From positions 1-61,643 of the forward strand of contig JBCDCH010000020.1 of assembly GCA_039182125.1 (NCBI GenBank): a stretch of DNA of 61,643 bases, read 5' to 3'. The notes under the pieces are model-generated. The model was not told the DNA's origin, ran no database searches, and saw only the letters and a program-made list of their open reading frames with translations. Of this stretch, positions 24,730 through 32,470 are shown piece after piece. The translations under genes and the position numbers were made by a program. How positions within the stretch are numbered: the first letter of the stretch is position 1; each line of letters starts with the position of its first letter. Source of the DNA: Planctomycetota bacterium (GTDB taxonomy: Bacteria > Planctomycetota > Phycisphaerae > Tepidisphaerales > Tepidisphaeraceae).

Positions 24730-25773
24730 ATGAACCACGTCCGCTACGCCGTCGCCGGCGGCGGGGCCATCGCCCAACGCCGCCACCTGCCCGAGGGTCA
24801 CGCCAACCCGAACTCAAGCATTGTTGCCATTTGCGACCCGCTGGAGGAGCGCGCCAAGGAAGTCGGTGAAAAGTACAACGCCCGTCCGTTCACCGACTTC
24901 GACGCGATGCTCGCCGAGACCGAGTGCGATGCCGTCGTCGTCGCGACGCCCAACGCCGACCACGCCCCGCAGACGATCAAGGCGTTCGAAGCCGGCAAGC
25001 ATGTGCTGGTCGAGAAGCCGATGGCTACGTCGACCGATGAAGCCAAGGCGATGGTCGCCGCAGCCGAGAAGGCCGGGAAGTTCCTGATGATCGGCATGAA
25101 TCAGCGCCTGATGCCGCCGCACGTGAAGGCCAAGGAGATCCTCGACACTGGCAAGCTCGGCAAGGTGCTGACGTTCGAGACGAACTTCAAACACCCCGGC
25201 CCCGACGGCTGGAGTCTCGACGGTGCCCACTCGTGGTTCTTCGTCAAGGAGCGTGCGGTGTTGGGCGTCAACGGCGATCTCGGCATCCATAAGGCCGATC
25301 TCATGCGTTACCTGCTCGGCGAGGAGTTCGCCCGGGTCGGTGGTTTCGTCAAGACGCTGAGCAAAACCACCCCCGACGGCAAGCTCATCCCCGTGGACGA
25401 CAACGCGTTCCTCGAGCTCGAAACCGAGTCCGGCGTGATCGGCTCGATCCATATCTCGTGGACCAACTTTGGCCGAATCGAAGACAACGGCACCACGATC
25501 TTCGCCGAGAACGGTGTCATGCGTATCGGCATGGCCGGCGAGTACGGCGTCATGGTCGACATGAGCAACGGCTGCAAGGAACGCCATGTCGTGGGTGAAA
25601 TGTCGACCAACGAAAAGCAAGTGGCCTCCGGCGTCATCGACGGATTCACCGATTGCATCCTCACGAACACGCCGCCGACCATCAACGGCGACGAAGGGTA
25701 TCGCGCCCTTCAGGTCATCCTCACCGCCGTGCAGGCCGCCGAGCAGGGCAAGATTCTCGACATCGCGTACTGA
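24730..25773 (+). CDS. Gfo/Idh/MocA-family NAD(P)-dependent oxidoreductase 2
   Basis: This 347 aa dehydrogenase has the Rossmann start VRYAVAGGGAIAQRRHLPEG, the Lys motif VEKPMATSTDEAK and the GDLGIHKADLMRYLLGEEF active-site helix. It is only distantly like the upstream member, so the pair is not a recent duplication; such pairs often work in sequence on one sugar. Its stop overlaps the Rieske gene start as TGATG, which links the three genes. The substrate is unknown. Confidence 0.92.
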   Translation: MNHVRYAVAGGGAIAQRRHLPEGHANPNSSIVAICDPLEERAKEVGEKYNARPFTDFDAMLAETECDAVVVATPNADHAPQTIKAFEAGKHVLVEKPMATSTDEAKAMVAAAEKAGKFLMIGMNQRLMPPHVKAKEILDTGKLGKVLTFETNFKHPGPDGWSLDGAHSWFFVKERAVLGVNGDLGIHKADLMRYLLGEEFARVGGFVKTLSKTTPDGKLIPVDDNAFLELETESGVIGSIHISWTNFGRIEDNGTTIFAENGVMRIGMAGEYGVMVDMSNGCKERHVVGEMSTNEKQVASGVIDGFTDCILTNTPPTINGDEGYRALQVILTAVQAAEQGKILDIAY

Positions 25774-26096
25774 TGAGTTGGACCACACTTTGCCAGGTTG
25801 ATGAACTTATCGAAGGCAACGGGAAGTACGTCGACATCGACGGTAAACCGTTGGCGGTGTTCCTGCACAACGGCTCGCCCTTCGTGCTGGACAACCTCTG
25901 CCCGCACGCCGGCGGCGAACTCGCGGACGGTTGGGTCGAGGAAGACGGCGGACATGCGTGCGCGATCTGCCCGTTGCACGCGTGGCCGTTCCGTCTCGAC
26001 ACTGGCGAGATGCCCGACGGCGGGGCGGCCGTGCGGACCTATCCGGCACGCATCGATGGTGCGTTTGTCCAGGCGGATCTGTCGTTGAAGTTGTAG
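25773..26096 (+). CDS. Small Rieske [2Fe-2S] ferredoxin (NirD-like)
   Basis: This 107 aa protein is a single Rieske domain. The cluster ligands are CPHAGGELADGW (Cys-x-His) and CAICPLHAWPF (Cys-x2-His). It resembles NirD and the stand-alone ferredoxins that feed electrons to oxygenases or reductases. It is coupled to the second Gfo/Idh gene by TGATG, an odd pairing because those dehydrogenases use NAD(P) alone. Its TAG stop lies inside the first arm of the palindrome at 26093, so the repeat abuts or supplies the gene end. Confidence 0.92.
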   Translation: MSWTTLCQVDELIEGNGKYVDIDGKPLAVFLHNGSPFVLDNLCPHAGGELADGWVEEDGGHACAICPLHAWPFRLDTGEMPDGGAAVRTYPARIDGAFVQADLSLKL

Positions 26097-26152
26097 GGCA
26101 GGCACTGCCTGCCATTTCGCCGACGCCCGATGGCAGGCAGTACCTGCCCTAC
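26093..26152. repeat. Palindromic intergenic repeat, family B
   Basis: A 23-base inverted repeat (26093-26115 with 26130-26152, one mismatch) encloses a 14-base spacer. Each arm holds a smaller palindrome built on GGCAGGCA/TGCCTGCC. The left arm contains the TAG of the Rieske gene. The right arm touches the TACGCT -10 box of the next gene. Sequence is unlike family A. Confidence 0.72.
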
Positions 26153-26155
26153 GCT
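26150..26155 (+). promoter_or_regulatory. -10 element TACGCT at the repeat edge, for GT2
   Basis: TACGCT begins inside the last three bases of the family B repeat and ends 5 bases before a TTG at 26161. It favours that TTG over the TTG at 26155. Confidence 0.4.
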
Positions 26156-26160
26156 TGCGC

Positions 26161-27234
26161 TTGCCGACCGTCTCGCTCATCATCCCGACGCTCAATGAGG
26201 CGGCGAACTTGCCGGAGTTGGTGGGGCGGATCACCGCCGCGTTGCCGAATGCGGAGATTCTCGTCGTTGACGACGGCTCGACCGATGACACGGCCCGCGT
26301 CGCGGCGGACCTGCCCGTTCGGCTGATCGTGCGGGACGATCCTTCCGACGGGCTCAGCGGGGCGGTGCTGCGTGGCATCTCCGAGGCGAGCGGCGATGTC
26401 GTGTGTGTGATGGACGCCGACCTTCAGCATCCCCCCGAGGTTCTCCCCGCGATCGTCGGTCCGATCGTCGCGGACGAAGCTGACTTCGTCATCGGCAGCC
26501 GCTACGTGTCGGGCGGCACGGTCGGCGAGAAGTGGGGCATGGCCCGCCGGCTCAACAGCAAGCTCGCCACGGTTCTCGCGTTGCCGTTCAGCGGTGGCGT
26601 ACACGACCCGATGAGCGGCTTCTTCGCGCTCCGCAAGTCGGCCGTCGACGAGGCGAGGTTTCTCTCGCCGCTCGGGTACAAGGTCGGCCTGGAACTGCTC
26701 TGCAAAACCAACCCGCGACGCATCCGCGAGGTGCCGATCCACTTCGATATCCGTAAGCACGGCACGAGCAAGCTGACGATCGCCGAACAGTTTCGTTACC
26801 TCGAGCACCTCAGCCGGCTGTACGACTTCACCTACCCCCGGCTTGCACCGATCCTGAAGTTCGCCGTCGTTGTGGCGTTGGCGTGGTTGTTTGGGGCGGC
26901 GGCGTTCGCGCTGACGCACACCGTTGCGCTTGCTTATCCCGTTGCGATCGCGGTGGCGGCATTGTTTCACTTCCGATACGTCCGCGCTCAGCGTCCGTTT
27001 CTCAAACGCAAGCGACCCTGGGTGGATTTTCTTCTCAGCGCCGCTGCCGAATGGGCATGGGCGGTTGCGGCCTCGTTGTACATCGGGACACGTCACGCGG
27101 CACCGCCGTGGGAGACGTTCGGCATCAGCTTCACCGTTGCGACGGTCGTCCGTTATGTGTTGCGGAAGGAGCTGATGCTCGACGTGCGCGGCTTGCGCTT
27201 CGAGCCGCGGGCGGCGGAGGTGGGTCGTGACTGA
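26161..27234 (+). CDS. Family 2 glycosyltransferase with GtrA-like membrane domain (dolichol-P-mannose synthase type)
   Basis: Residues 1-220 are a GT-A glycosyltransferase: PTVSLIIPTLNEAANLPEL, VDDGSTDDT, and VCVMDADLQHPPE with the metal-binding DxD-type Asp. Then comes GTSKLTIAEQFRYLEHL, typical of DPM1-like enzymes that load a sugar onto a polyprenyl phosphate. The last 120 residues have about four membrane helices and resemble a GtrA lipid-sugar flippase domain. Start is TTG; 26161 is preferred because it gives the family's usual N-terminus and fits the -10 box. It overlaps the next gene, a membrane glycosyltransferase, by 8 bases. Together they would load, flip and transfer a sugar outside the membrane. 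Confidence 0.85.
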   Translation: MPTVSLIIPTLNEAANLPELVGRITAALPNAEILVVDDGSTDDTARVAADLPVRLIVRDDPSDGLSGAVLRGISEASGDVVCVMDADLQHPPEVLPAIVGPIVADEADFVIGSRYVSGGTVGEKWGMARRLNSKLATVLALPFSGGVHDPMSGFFALRKSAVDEARFLSPLGYKVGLELLCKTNPRRIREVPIHFDIRKHGTSKLTIAEQFRYLEHLSRLYDFTYPRLAPILKFAVVVALAWLFGAAAFALTHTVALAYPVAIAVAALFHFRYVRAQRPFLKRKRPWVDFLLSAAAEWAWAVAASLYIGTRHAAPPWETFGISFTVATVVRYVLRKELMLDVRGLRFEPRAAEVGRD

Positions 27235-28570
27235 TCCCGGTCTGGACCGACGGTTGGCGTGGTTCGTCGGCGTGATGTTTACCGTGTTGTCGCTGTTGTG
27301 CGCGTTGTGGTCGAAAGGGTTCGTCGAAGCCGACGGTGTGACGCATTACATGTACGCCCGGTTTGCGTTCGAGGATCCGAGATTGTTCGTGGACGTCTGG
27401 GGTCGGCCGGTGGTGACGTTGTTTCACGCGCCGTTCGCCGCTCTGGGCGGGCTATTCGTGACACGGGTGGCGTCGTTGCTGTTGGTGTTGGCTTGCGGGT
27501 GGTGTGCGTGGCGGATTGCGGTGGAGCTGGGACATCGGCGCCCGGTGTTGGCGTTCGCCGCAGTGCTCGCGTCGCCGCTGGCGTTTCTGCACAGCTTCGC
27601 GGTGCTGACCGAAGTGCCGTTCGCGCTGTTGGTCGGCCTGATGGCGTTGTCGTACTTGCGCCGGCGGTGGTGGGTGTTGGCGTTGGTGGTGGGTTTGATG
27701 CCGGCGACCCGGCCGGAGGGCTTTCCGCTTCTGATCGCGGTTGCCGTGGCGTTGACGTTGCATCGGCAGTGGCTGGTGTTGCCCTTGCTCGCGGTGCCGA
27801 CGTTTGCGTGGTGGCTCGCGGCGCGGTGGTTGGGGATGCCGTTGCTCTGGCCGTACGCCGAAACTTCGCTTTACCCGGCCGGGCCGGTCTGGCATTTCGT
27901 GGTGTGTCTTCCGGTGATCGTTGGGCCGGCGATGATCGCGCCGCTGATCTTCGGCTTGCGACCGCAACCGTCGGAAGACACACACCGATCACGTTCGGCG
28001 TGGCTTATCACATTGCTCCCGCTCGGCGTCCTTGTCGGACACAGCGTGCTCTACGCGTTGGGCAAAATGGCAAGCAACGGCGAGTTGCGATACCTGTTGG
28101 TGATGCTGCCGTTGTGGGGTGTGCTGGCAGGGCGTGGTTGGGAGCGGATCGAACAGCGCGCGGCTTGGTTTGGCCGTCCGATGACGGTGGCGGGGGCCAC
28201 GCTGCTCGCGCCGGTGATCATGGTTCAGCCGTTGTATTGGCCGGTCTTGCCGATCGAGGCGTCGACGCAGTTCGTGGCCGCCGAGCGGATCGCGGCGTGG
28301 TACGAGAGTGTTGAGAATCCGCCACCGTTGTTGTTCAGCGATCCGTCGGTGGCGCATTTCCTCGATGTGCCGATTTGGCCACACGCGGCATCGAAGCGTG
28401 CCTGGGCCGCCGCCGAGCCGGGTACGGTGATGGTTGTCGACCCGATCTACAGCAGGTTCAACTCGACCGGGCGGCAAACGATCGGCGAGGCCGAGCTTGA
28501 GCTTGGCGAGGAGCTGCACGCGCCGGTGGCGTTGCCTGAGGGGTATCGCTTCTTCCGCCGACTGCCGTAA
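27227..28570 (+). CDS. Polytopic membrane glycosyltransferase (GT-C fold, mannosyl/ArnT-like)
   Basis: This 447 aa protein has about ten membrane helices and the acidic first loop of GT-C enzymes (KGFVEADGVTHYMYARF), where the Glu-Ala-Asp would be catalytic. A charged loop with RPEGFPLL follows helix six. A soluble C-terminal stretch (about 340-447) faces outside. GT-C enzymes take a sugar from a polyprenyl phosphate donor, which the upstream GT2/GtrA protein could supply. The GTG start overlaps that gene by 8 bases. The acceptor (protein, lipid or polymer) is unknown. Confidence 0.8.
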   Translation: MTDPGLDRRLAWFVGVMFTVLSLLCALWSKGFVEADGVTHYMYARFAFEDPRLFVDVWGRPVVTLFHAPFAALGGLFVTRVASLLLVLACGWCAWRIAVELGHRRPVLAFAAVLASPLAFLHSFAVLTEVPFALLVGLMALSYLRRRWWVLALVVGLMPATRPEGFPLLIAVAVALTLHRQWLVLPLLAVPTFAWWLAARWLGMPLLWPYAETSLYPAGPVWHFVVCLPVIVGPAMIAPLIFGLRPQPSEDTHRSRSAWLITLLPLGVLVGHSVLYALGKMASNGELRYLLVMLPLWGVLAGRGWERIEQRAAWFGRPMTVAGATLLAPVIMVQPLYWPVLPIEASTQFVAAERIAAWYESVENPPPLLFSDPSVAHFLDVPIWPHAASKRAWAAAEPGTVMVVDPIYSRFNSTGRQTIGEAELELGEELHAPVALPEGYRFFRRLP

Positions 28571-28573
28571 CGT
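28568..28573 (+). promoter_or_regulatory. -10 element TAACGT for leaderless nitroreductase gene
   Basis: TAACGT overlaps the stop codon of the upstream glycosyltransferase (TAA) and ends 6 bases before the ATG at 28580. Confidence 0.5.
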
Positions 28574-28579
28574 GATTGC

Positions 28580-29236
28580 ATGAGTGAGACTCAAACGCCG
28601 TTGGACCGGTCCGGCTACCCCGACGTTGATCCCGTTGCGGGCGCTCGGGTTTTCGCCGACACGATGGCAGGGCGGCGTAGCGTGCGGCACTTTTCCGACG
28701 AACCGGTCCCGCGCGAGGCCATCGAGCAGATCATCCGTGCGGCCACGCTCGCGCCCAACGGCGCGAACAAACAGCCTTGGCGTTTCGTTGCCGTGAGCGA
28801 ACCTGCTTTGAAGCGGAAAATTCGCGTCGCCGTGGAAAACGAGGAGCGGGCGTTTTACGAACATCGCGCGTCGGACCGTTGGCTCGACGACCTCGCGCCT
28901 CTCGGCACCGACGCGAGCAAGCCGTACCTCGACGTTGCACCCTGGCTCATCGCTGTGTTCAAGCTTGCCAAAGGCGACGACGGTTCACAGGTGTACTACG
29001 CGAACGAGTCGGTTGGCATCGCGGTCGGGTTGCTGTTGGCGGCGGCACATCACGCCGGTCTCGCGACGCTGACCCACACGCCAAGCCCGATGGGGTTTCT
29101 CGCCGACGTGTTGGAACGCCCAAAAAATGAACGTGCGTTTTTGCTCATCCCGGTCGGCTACCCGGCGTCCGACGCCCGGGTACCGGTTAAGGCTTTGGCG
29201 CGGCGGGATCTTTCGGAAGTGCTGGACGTCCGATAA
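28580..29236 (+). CDS. Nitroreductase-family FMN oxidoreductase
   Basis: This 218 aa flavoprotein has the FMN-binding start GRRSVRHFSDEPVPREAIEQ, then ATLAPNGANKQPWRFV with the phosphate-binding Asn. VGLLLAAAHHAGLATLTHTP and the final VPVKALARRDLSEV are typical of the nitroreductase/BluB/NfnB fold. It would reduce quinones, nitro compounds or a specific metabolite with NAD(P)H in the cytosol. No neighbour points to a special role. Confidence 0.92.
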   Translation: MSETQTPLDRSGYPDVDPVAGARVFADTMAGRRSVRHFSDEPVPREAIEQIIRAATLAPNGANKQPWRFVAVSEPALKRKIRVAVENEERAFYEHRASDRWLDDLAPLGTDASKPYLDVAPWLIAVFKLAKGDDGSQVYYANESVGIAVGLLLAAAHHAGLATLTHTPSPMGFLADVLERPKNERAFLLIPVGYPASDARVPVKALARRDLSEVLDVR

Positions 29237-29268
29237 TCGATCGGCCTGTTCCGCGTCCGTGGACGTGG

Positions 29269-29274
29269 TATGCT
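29269..29274 (+). promoter_or_regulatory. Extended -10 TGGTATGCT for PEP-CTERM gene
   Basis: TATGCT at 29269-29274, preceded by TGG, forms an extended -10. It lies 40 bases before the ATG, so a normal leader follows, with AGGAAG as a ribosome binding site. The same ten bases TGGTATGCTG recur at 30092-30101 before pilT. Confidence 0.5.
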
Positions 29275-29314
29275 GCGGGCTCTTGCAGGGGCTGGCACAA
29301 TCCAGGAAGCAGTT

Positions 29315-30043
29315 ATGCGTCTGAGCAGAGTCTTGGCGGTGGGGTTCGTTTCGTCTTTGGGTTTGATCACAGCGGCATCGGCAGCGCCGACGACCTTCGT
29401 CGCCGACGACGGTCGGGGCTCGATCAACACCGGGCCCGGCGCGTTCGAGAGCGTCGATGTCGTCTGGGGCAACTACTTCACGACCGACACGCCGACGCGG
29501 ATCGCGTCGATCTCGGTCGCCTTCGGCCGAATCGCCGAGGATGAATCGGTCACCGTGTTCGTGTTGAACGATCCGGACAACGACGGTGACCCGACCAACG
29601 GCGTCGTCACCGGGACGGGCGTGGGGCTTGTCACAACGACCAACGCCAACAACGCCGATGAGTTCGACACGTTCGTGGACTACGACATCACCGGCGGTCC
29701 AGAGGGCACGTCGCTCGGATTTGTTGAAGGCGGTTTCTTCGTCGGCGTGCTGGTCAATGACCTCGACGCGCTCAATCCGCGACCCGGGCAAAATGGTTTG
29801 CGCGACGCGCCGGCCCGGCGTGATGATGACACGGCCGACGGTGCGGGTTGGTTCTTCTTCGGCGGTGGGAACGAGACGGACTTGAACGATTTGGCCGCCT
29901 TGCCGGTCGGGATCAACGTCGGCGATCCGGCGGTCTTCGGCGGGTTGGCGGGTAACAACCTGGTCCGTGCCGTGAGTGTGCCGGAGCCGGCCGTGATGGC
30001 TTGGGTTGGATTTGTGCTTGCCGCTTTTCGGCGGCGTCGCTGA
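29315..30043 (+). CDS. Secreted protein with PEP-CTERM sorting tail
   Basis: This 242 aa exported protein has a signal peptide (MRLSRVLAVGFVSSLGLITAASA) and a beta-rich body with Asp-rich segments (LNDPDNDGDPTNG) that could bind calcium. The C-terminus reads SVPEPAVMAWVGFVLAAFRRRR: a VPEP motif, one membrane helix and an Arg cluster, the PEP-CTERM signal cut by exosortase. It probably ends up on the surface or in the matrix. No exosortase is in the window. The ATG is chosen for the signal peptide and the AGGAAG site 7-12 bases upstream. Confidence 0.88.
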   Translation: MRLSRVLAVGFVSSLGLITAASAAPTTFVADDGRGSINTGPGAFESVDVVWGNYFTTDTPTRIASISVAFGRIAEDESVTVFVLNDPDNDGDPTNGVVTGTGVGLVTTTNANNADEFDTFVDYDITGGPEGTSLGFVEGGFFVGVLVNDLDALNPRPGQNGLRDAPARRDDDTADGAGWFFFGGGNETDLNDLAALPVGINVGDPAVFGGLAGNNLVRAVSVPEPAVMAWVGFVLAAFRRRR

Positions 30044-30094
30044 TTGTCGCACCGGGCAAGACGTCACCACGCCTGCGTTACGGCATGAACTTGG

Positions 30095-30100
30095 TATGCT
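30095..30100 (+). promoter_or_regulatory. Extended -10 TGGTATGCT for pilT
   Basis: TATGCT preceded by TGG, identical over ten bases to the element upstream of the PEP-CTERM gene. The pilT ATG follows 30 bases downstream. Confidence 0.45.
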
Positions 30101-30130
30101 GTCACCGGCATTCAACCGGGGCAGTCTTCC

Positions 30131-31219
30131 ATGAATCTTCAGCAGTTACTCGAGGCGGTCATTCACCACAAGGCGAGCGACCTGCACTTGCAATCCAACG
30201 CCGTGCCGACGGTGCGGATCGACGGCAAGCTCCACCCGCTCAACACGCCGGCCAACTCGCCCGAGGAAATGGATGTGCTTGCGGGTGAGCTTTGCGACGA
30301 GCGACAACTCGCGCACCTCGCCGAACACCGCGCGGTGGACTTTGCGATCACGCGGGAAGGCTTGGGGCGTTTTCGTGTCGCCATGTTCCACGAGCGTGGA
30401 CACAAGGCGGCCGCGCTGCGTGCCATCCCGCACGAGATCCCGACGATCGATAAGCTTCAACTGCCGCCGGTGATCAAGGACATTGCCGAGACGCCGCGCG
30501 GATTGGTGCTCGTGACAGGCACGACCGGTTCGGGCAAGACGTCGACCCTCGCGTCGATGATCCGCCATCAGAACGAGAAGTACGCCTATCGCATCATCAC
30601 GATCGAGGATCCGATCGAGTTCGTGCAGGAGAACAAGCAGTCGCTCATCGCACAGCGAGAAGTTGGGCATGACGCGGAGTCGTTCCTCGCCTCGCTCCGT
30701 GAGGCCGTTCGGCAAGACCCGGACGTGATTCTGGTGGGCGAACTGCGCGATCCCGAGACGCTCGCGACGGCTCTTCAGGCGGCCGACACCGGGCACCTCG
30801 TCTTCAGCACGGTCCACACCACCAGCGCGAGCCAAACACTCCAACGTTTGGTCGCGCTGTTCCCGTTGGACCGTAAGGAGATGTTGTTGGGTCAGTTGGC
30901 CAACAACCTCGTCGCGATCATCAGCCAGCGCCTCGCCCGCAGCGCCGACGGACATGGCAGACTGCCGGCCGTCGAGATCCTTCGGCAGTCACCCATCACG
31001 CGCAAACTCATCCTCGAAAACAAGCCGGCCGGACTGAACCAACTCATCGCCAACCGTGAGAACGGGATGCAGTTGTTCGATCAGCACTTGGCCGATCTGA
31101 TGCAGCAGAAGAAGATCACGCTCGCCGAAGCGCAGCACTTGGCGACGAGTCCCGAAGCCGTCAGCATGAGCAGCCGCGGCCTACGCGGCGGCGACCTCGC
31201 GGGCGGCTTGGTGTCGTAA
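30131..31219 (+). CDS. pilT: Type IV pilus retraction ATPase PilT
   Basis: This 362 aa cytosolic ATPase pulls back type IV pili. It starts with LEAVIHHKASDLHLQ, then AALRAIPHEIPTIDKL (the AIRxIP element), Walker A GTTGSGKTS (130-138) and the Asp box TIEDPIEFVQ. Walker B is PDVILVGELRDPET, the His box is FSTVHTTSASQTLQRLV, and a C-terminal PilT tail follows. Length is usual (about 350-380). No pilB, pilC or pilin gene is next to it; the convergent neighbour is a bactofilin. Confidence 0.95.
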   Translation: MNLQQLLEAVIHHKASDLHLQSNAVPTVRIDGKLHPLNTPANSPEEMDVLAGELCDERQLAHLAEHRAVDFAITREGLGRFRVAMFHERGHKAAALRAIPHEIPTIDKLQLPPVIKDIAETPRGLVLVTGTTGSGKTSTLASMIRHQNEKYAYRIITIEDPIEFVQENKQSLIAQREVGHDAESFLASLREAVRQDPDVILVGELRDPETLATALQAADTGHLVFSTVHTTSASQTLQRLVALFPLDRKEMLLGQLANNLVAIISQRLARSADGHGRLPAVEILRQSPITRKLILENKPAGLNQLIANRENGMQLFDQHLADLMQQKKITLAEAQHLATSPEAVSMSSRGLRGGDLAGGLVS

Positions 31220-31226
31220 CCAGATG

Positions 31227-31694
31227 TTACCGATCATGAACCGACTTACCGTCCTGACCGGGTTTTTTGACCGGCTTCCAGTCGCGGACGCTTCCGCTGT
31301 TGTTGGGTAGATCGTCTTCGCCGAAGGTGAGATTGTCCTTCTTGACCGTGTCGCCACGCTTGGTGGTGATTTTGCCGAGGATGCGTCCGTCAGGCTCGAT
31401 GAAAAGGCGCCCGCCATCGTTGGTCGCCGGCCCGTGGATCAGGCCGGAGACGATGACTTTGGCCCCGCGTGCGACGAACAGGCTGCCGCTGACTTGGCCG
31501 AAGACATGGACGCGCCCGCCGTACTCGACGATCAGATCGCCCTGGACATTGCCGCGCATCCAGAACTTACCTCCGTCGAGGACGCGGACGTCGCCGACGA
31601 TCGTGCCCCAGAGTACGTAGCGTTCGGCGATGACGGCGTCGCCTTGAATCCGTCCGCGCTCTTCCTTGGTCGATTGATTCTCTTGATCTGCCAT
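31227..31694 (-). CDS. Bactofilin-family protein
   Basis: This 155 aa protein carries the bactofilin beta-helix, with repeating six-residue turns: YVLWGTIVGDVRVLDGG, FWMRGNVQGDLIVEYGGRV and VFGQVSGSLFVARGAKVIV. Bactofilins polymerise on the membrane without nucleotide and organise cell shape or polar machinery. The N- and C-terminal tails are charged and short. The ATG at 31694 is preferred because GGAAGG lies about 10 bases upstream and a TAGACT -10 further up, inside the longer frame. It is convergent with pilT (7 bases) and on the same strand as the membrane protein behind it. Confidence 0.82.
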   Translation of the reverse strand: MADQENQSTKEERGRIQGDAVIAERYVLWGTIVGDVRVLDGGKFWMRGNVQGDLIVEYGGRVHVFGQVSGSLFVARGAKVIVSGLIHGPATNDGGRLFIEPDGRILGKITTKRGDTVKKDNLTFGEDDLPNNSGSVRDWKPVKKPGQDGKSVHDR

Positions 31695-31741
31695 CTTTTC
31701 TCGGCCTTCCGCGAAGTGTTCGCGAAGTCTAGCCATTCCGT

Positions 31742-32407
31742 TTACGCGACGGTGTCCGAAGGCTCGGTGTGAATGCGGTCTGCGGTTCCGAGCTCGCCCA
31801 ACGCGAGCTTAAACCCACGCCCGCTTTTGAGCAGCACCAGTACCACCACCAGCAAGGTCGCCAGCGGAGCTACGACGAACCGCAGCCAGTTGAGATAGGT
31901 CGATGTCGATCCCCAATCGTCGGAGGCCACGCCGAACATTCGCAACTCGCCGAACGTGTACAGGACGCCGGGCAGGGCGAACACGCTTCGCGTGAGCGCC
32001 GCTTCGGTAAGAAACAACTGCGTCGGGAAGGTGAGCACCAGCAGTGCCAGCGACCAACCCAGTGCCGCTACCGCCGGTGCGACGCCAAGGCGCCGGTCGG
32101 CGGTGATCAGCAGTGCCTGGGCGAGAATCGCCACGACGAGAACGATCGACACCAGGACGCCGAGCGATGTGGTCGCTCCCAACAAGTAGTGCAACACCTG
32201 TTCGCCGCCGGAAAGTTCGGCCGTGGTGTAACCGATGGCATCGCTCTGGATGACTTCGATCGTCGCATAGTGCGCAAGAAAGAAGATCACCAACTGCATC
32301 AAAAGCACAACGGCAAGCAGCAGCAACGCAAGCGATCGCAATCGACGTACTTTGCGAAGGGCAAGTTCATAGTCCGGGCTTCCCGCAGCGGGTGGGACGA
32401 AAGTCAT
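31742..32407 (-). CDS. Five-to-six-helix membrane protein of unknown function
   Basis: This 221 aa protein has a short cytosolic N-terminus, then about five membrane helices (LRSLALLLLAVVLLMQLVIF, SLGVLVSIVLVVAILAQALL, VAALGWSLALLVLTFP, a weak one, and VVAPLATLLVVVLVLLKSG). The loop after helix 1 contains VIQSDAIGYTTAELSGGEQV and probably faces the periplasm. No family was recognised. It is divergent from the AAA ATPase gene (63 bases apart) and lies upstream of the bactofilin, so it may share a function with either. TACAAA lies 6 bases before the ATG on the minus strand. Confidence 0.65.
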   Translation of the reverse strand: MTFVPPAAGSPDYELALRKVRRLRSLALLLLAVVLLMQLVIFFLAHYATIEVIQSDAIGYTTAELSGGEQVLHYLLGATTSLGVLVSIVLVVAILAQALLITADRRLGVAPAVAALGWSLALLVLTFPTQLFLTEAALTRSVFALPGVLYTFGELRMFGVASDDWGSTSTYLNWLRFVVAPLATLLVVVLVLLKSGRGFKLALGELGTADRIHTEPSDTVA

Positions 32408-32458
32408 GCCCGATTTGTAACCCCAACATCGCGGTGCGGGCAACTTCGACGGACGGTG

Positions 32459-32464
32459 TAGGAT
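32459..32464 (+). promoter_or_regulatory. -10 element TAGGAT for leaderless AAA ATPase gene
   Basis: TAGGAT ends 6 bases before the ATG at 32471. No ribosome binding site is seen. Confidence 0.5.
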
Positions 32465-32470
32465 CGGATC

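Noticed and set aside
16869-26152. Repeats as a possible CRISPR array
   Set aside because: The repeats are palindromic, single-copy at each site and kilobases apart, without regular spacers or cas genes.
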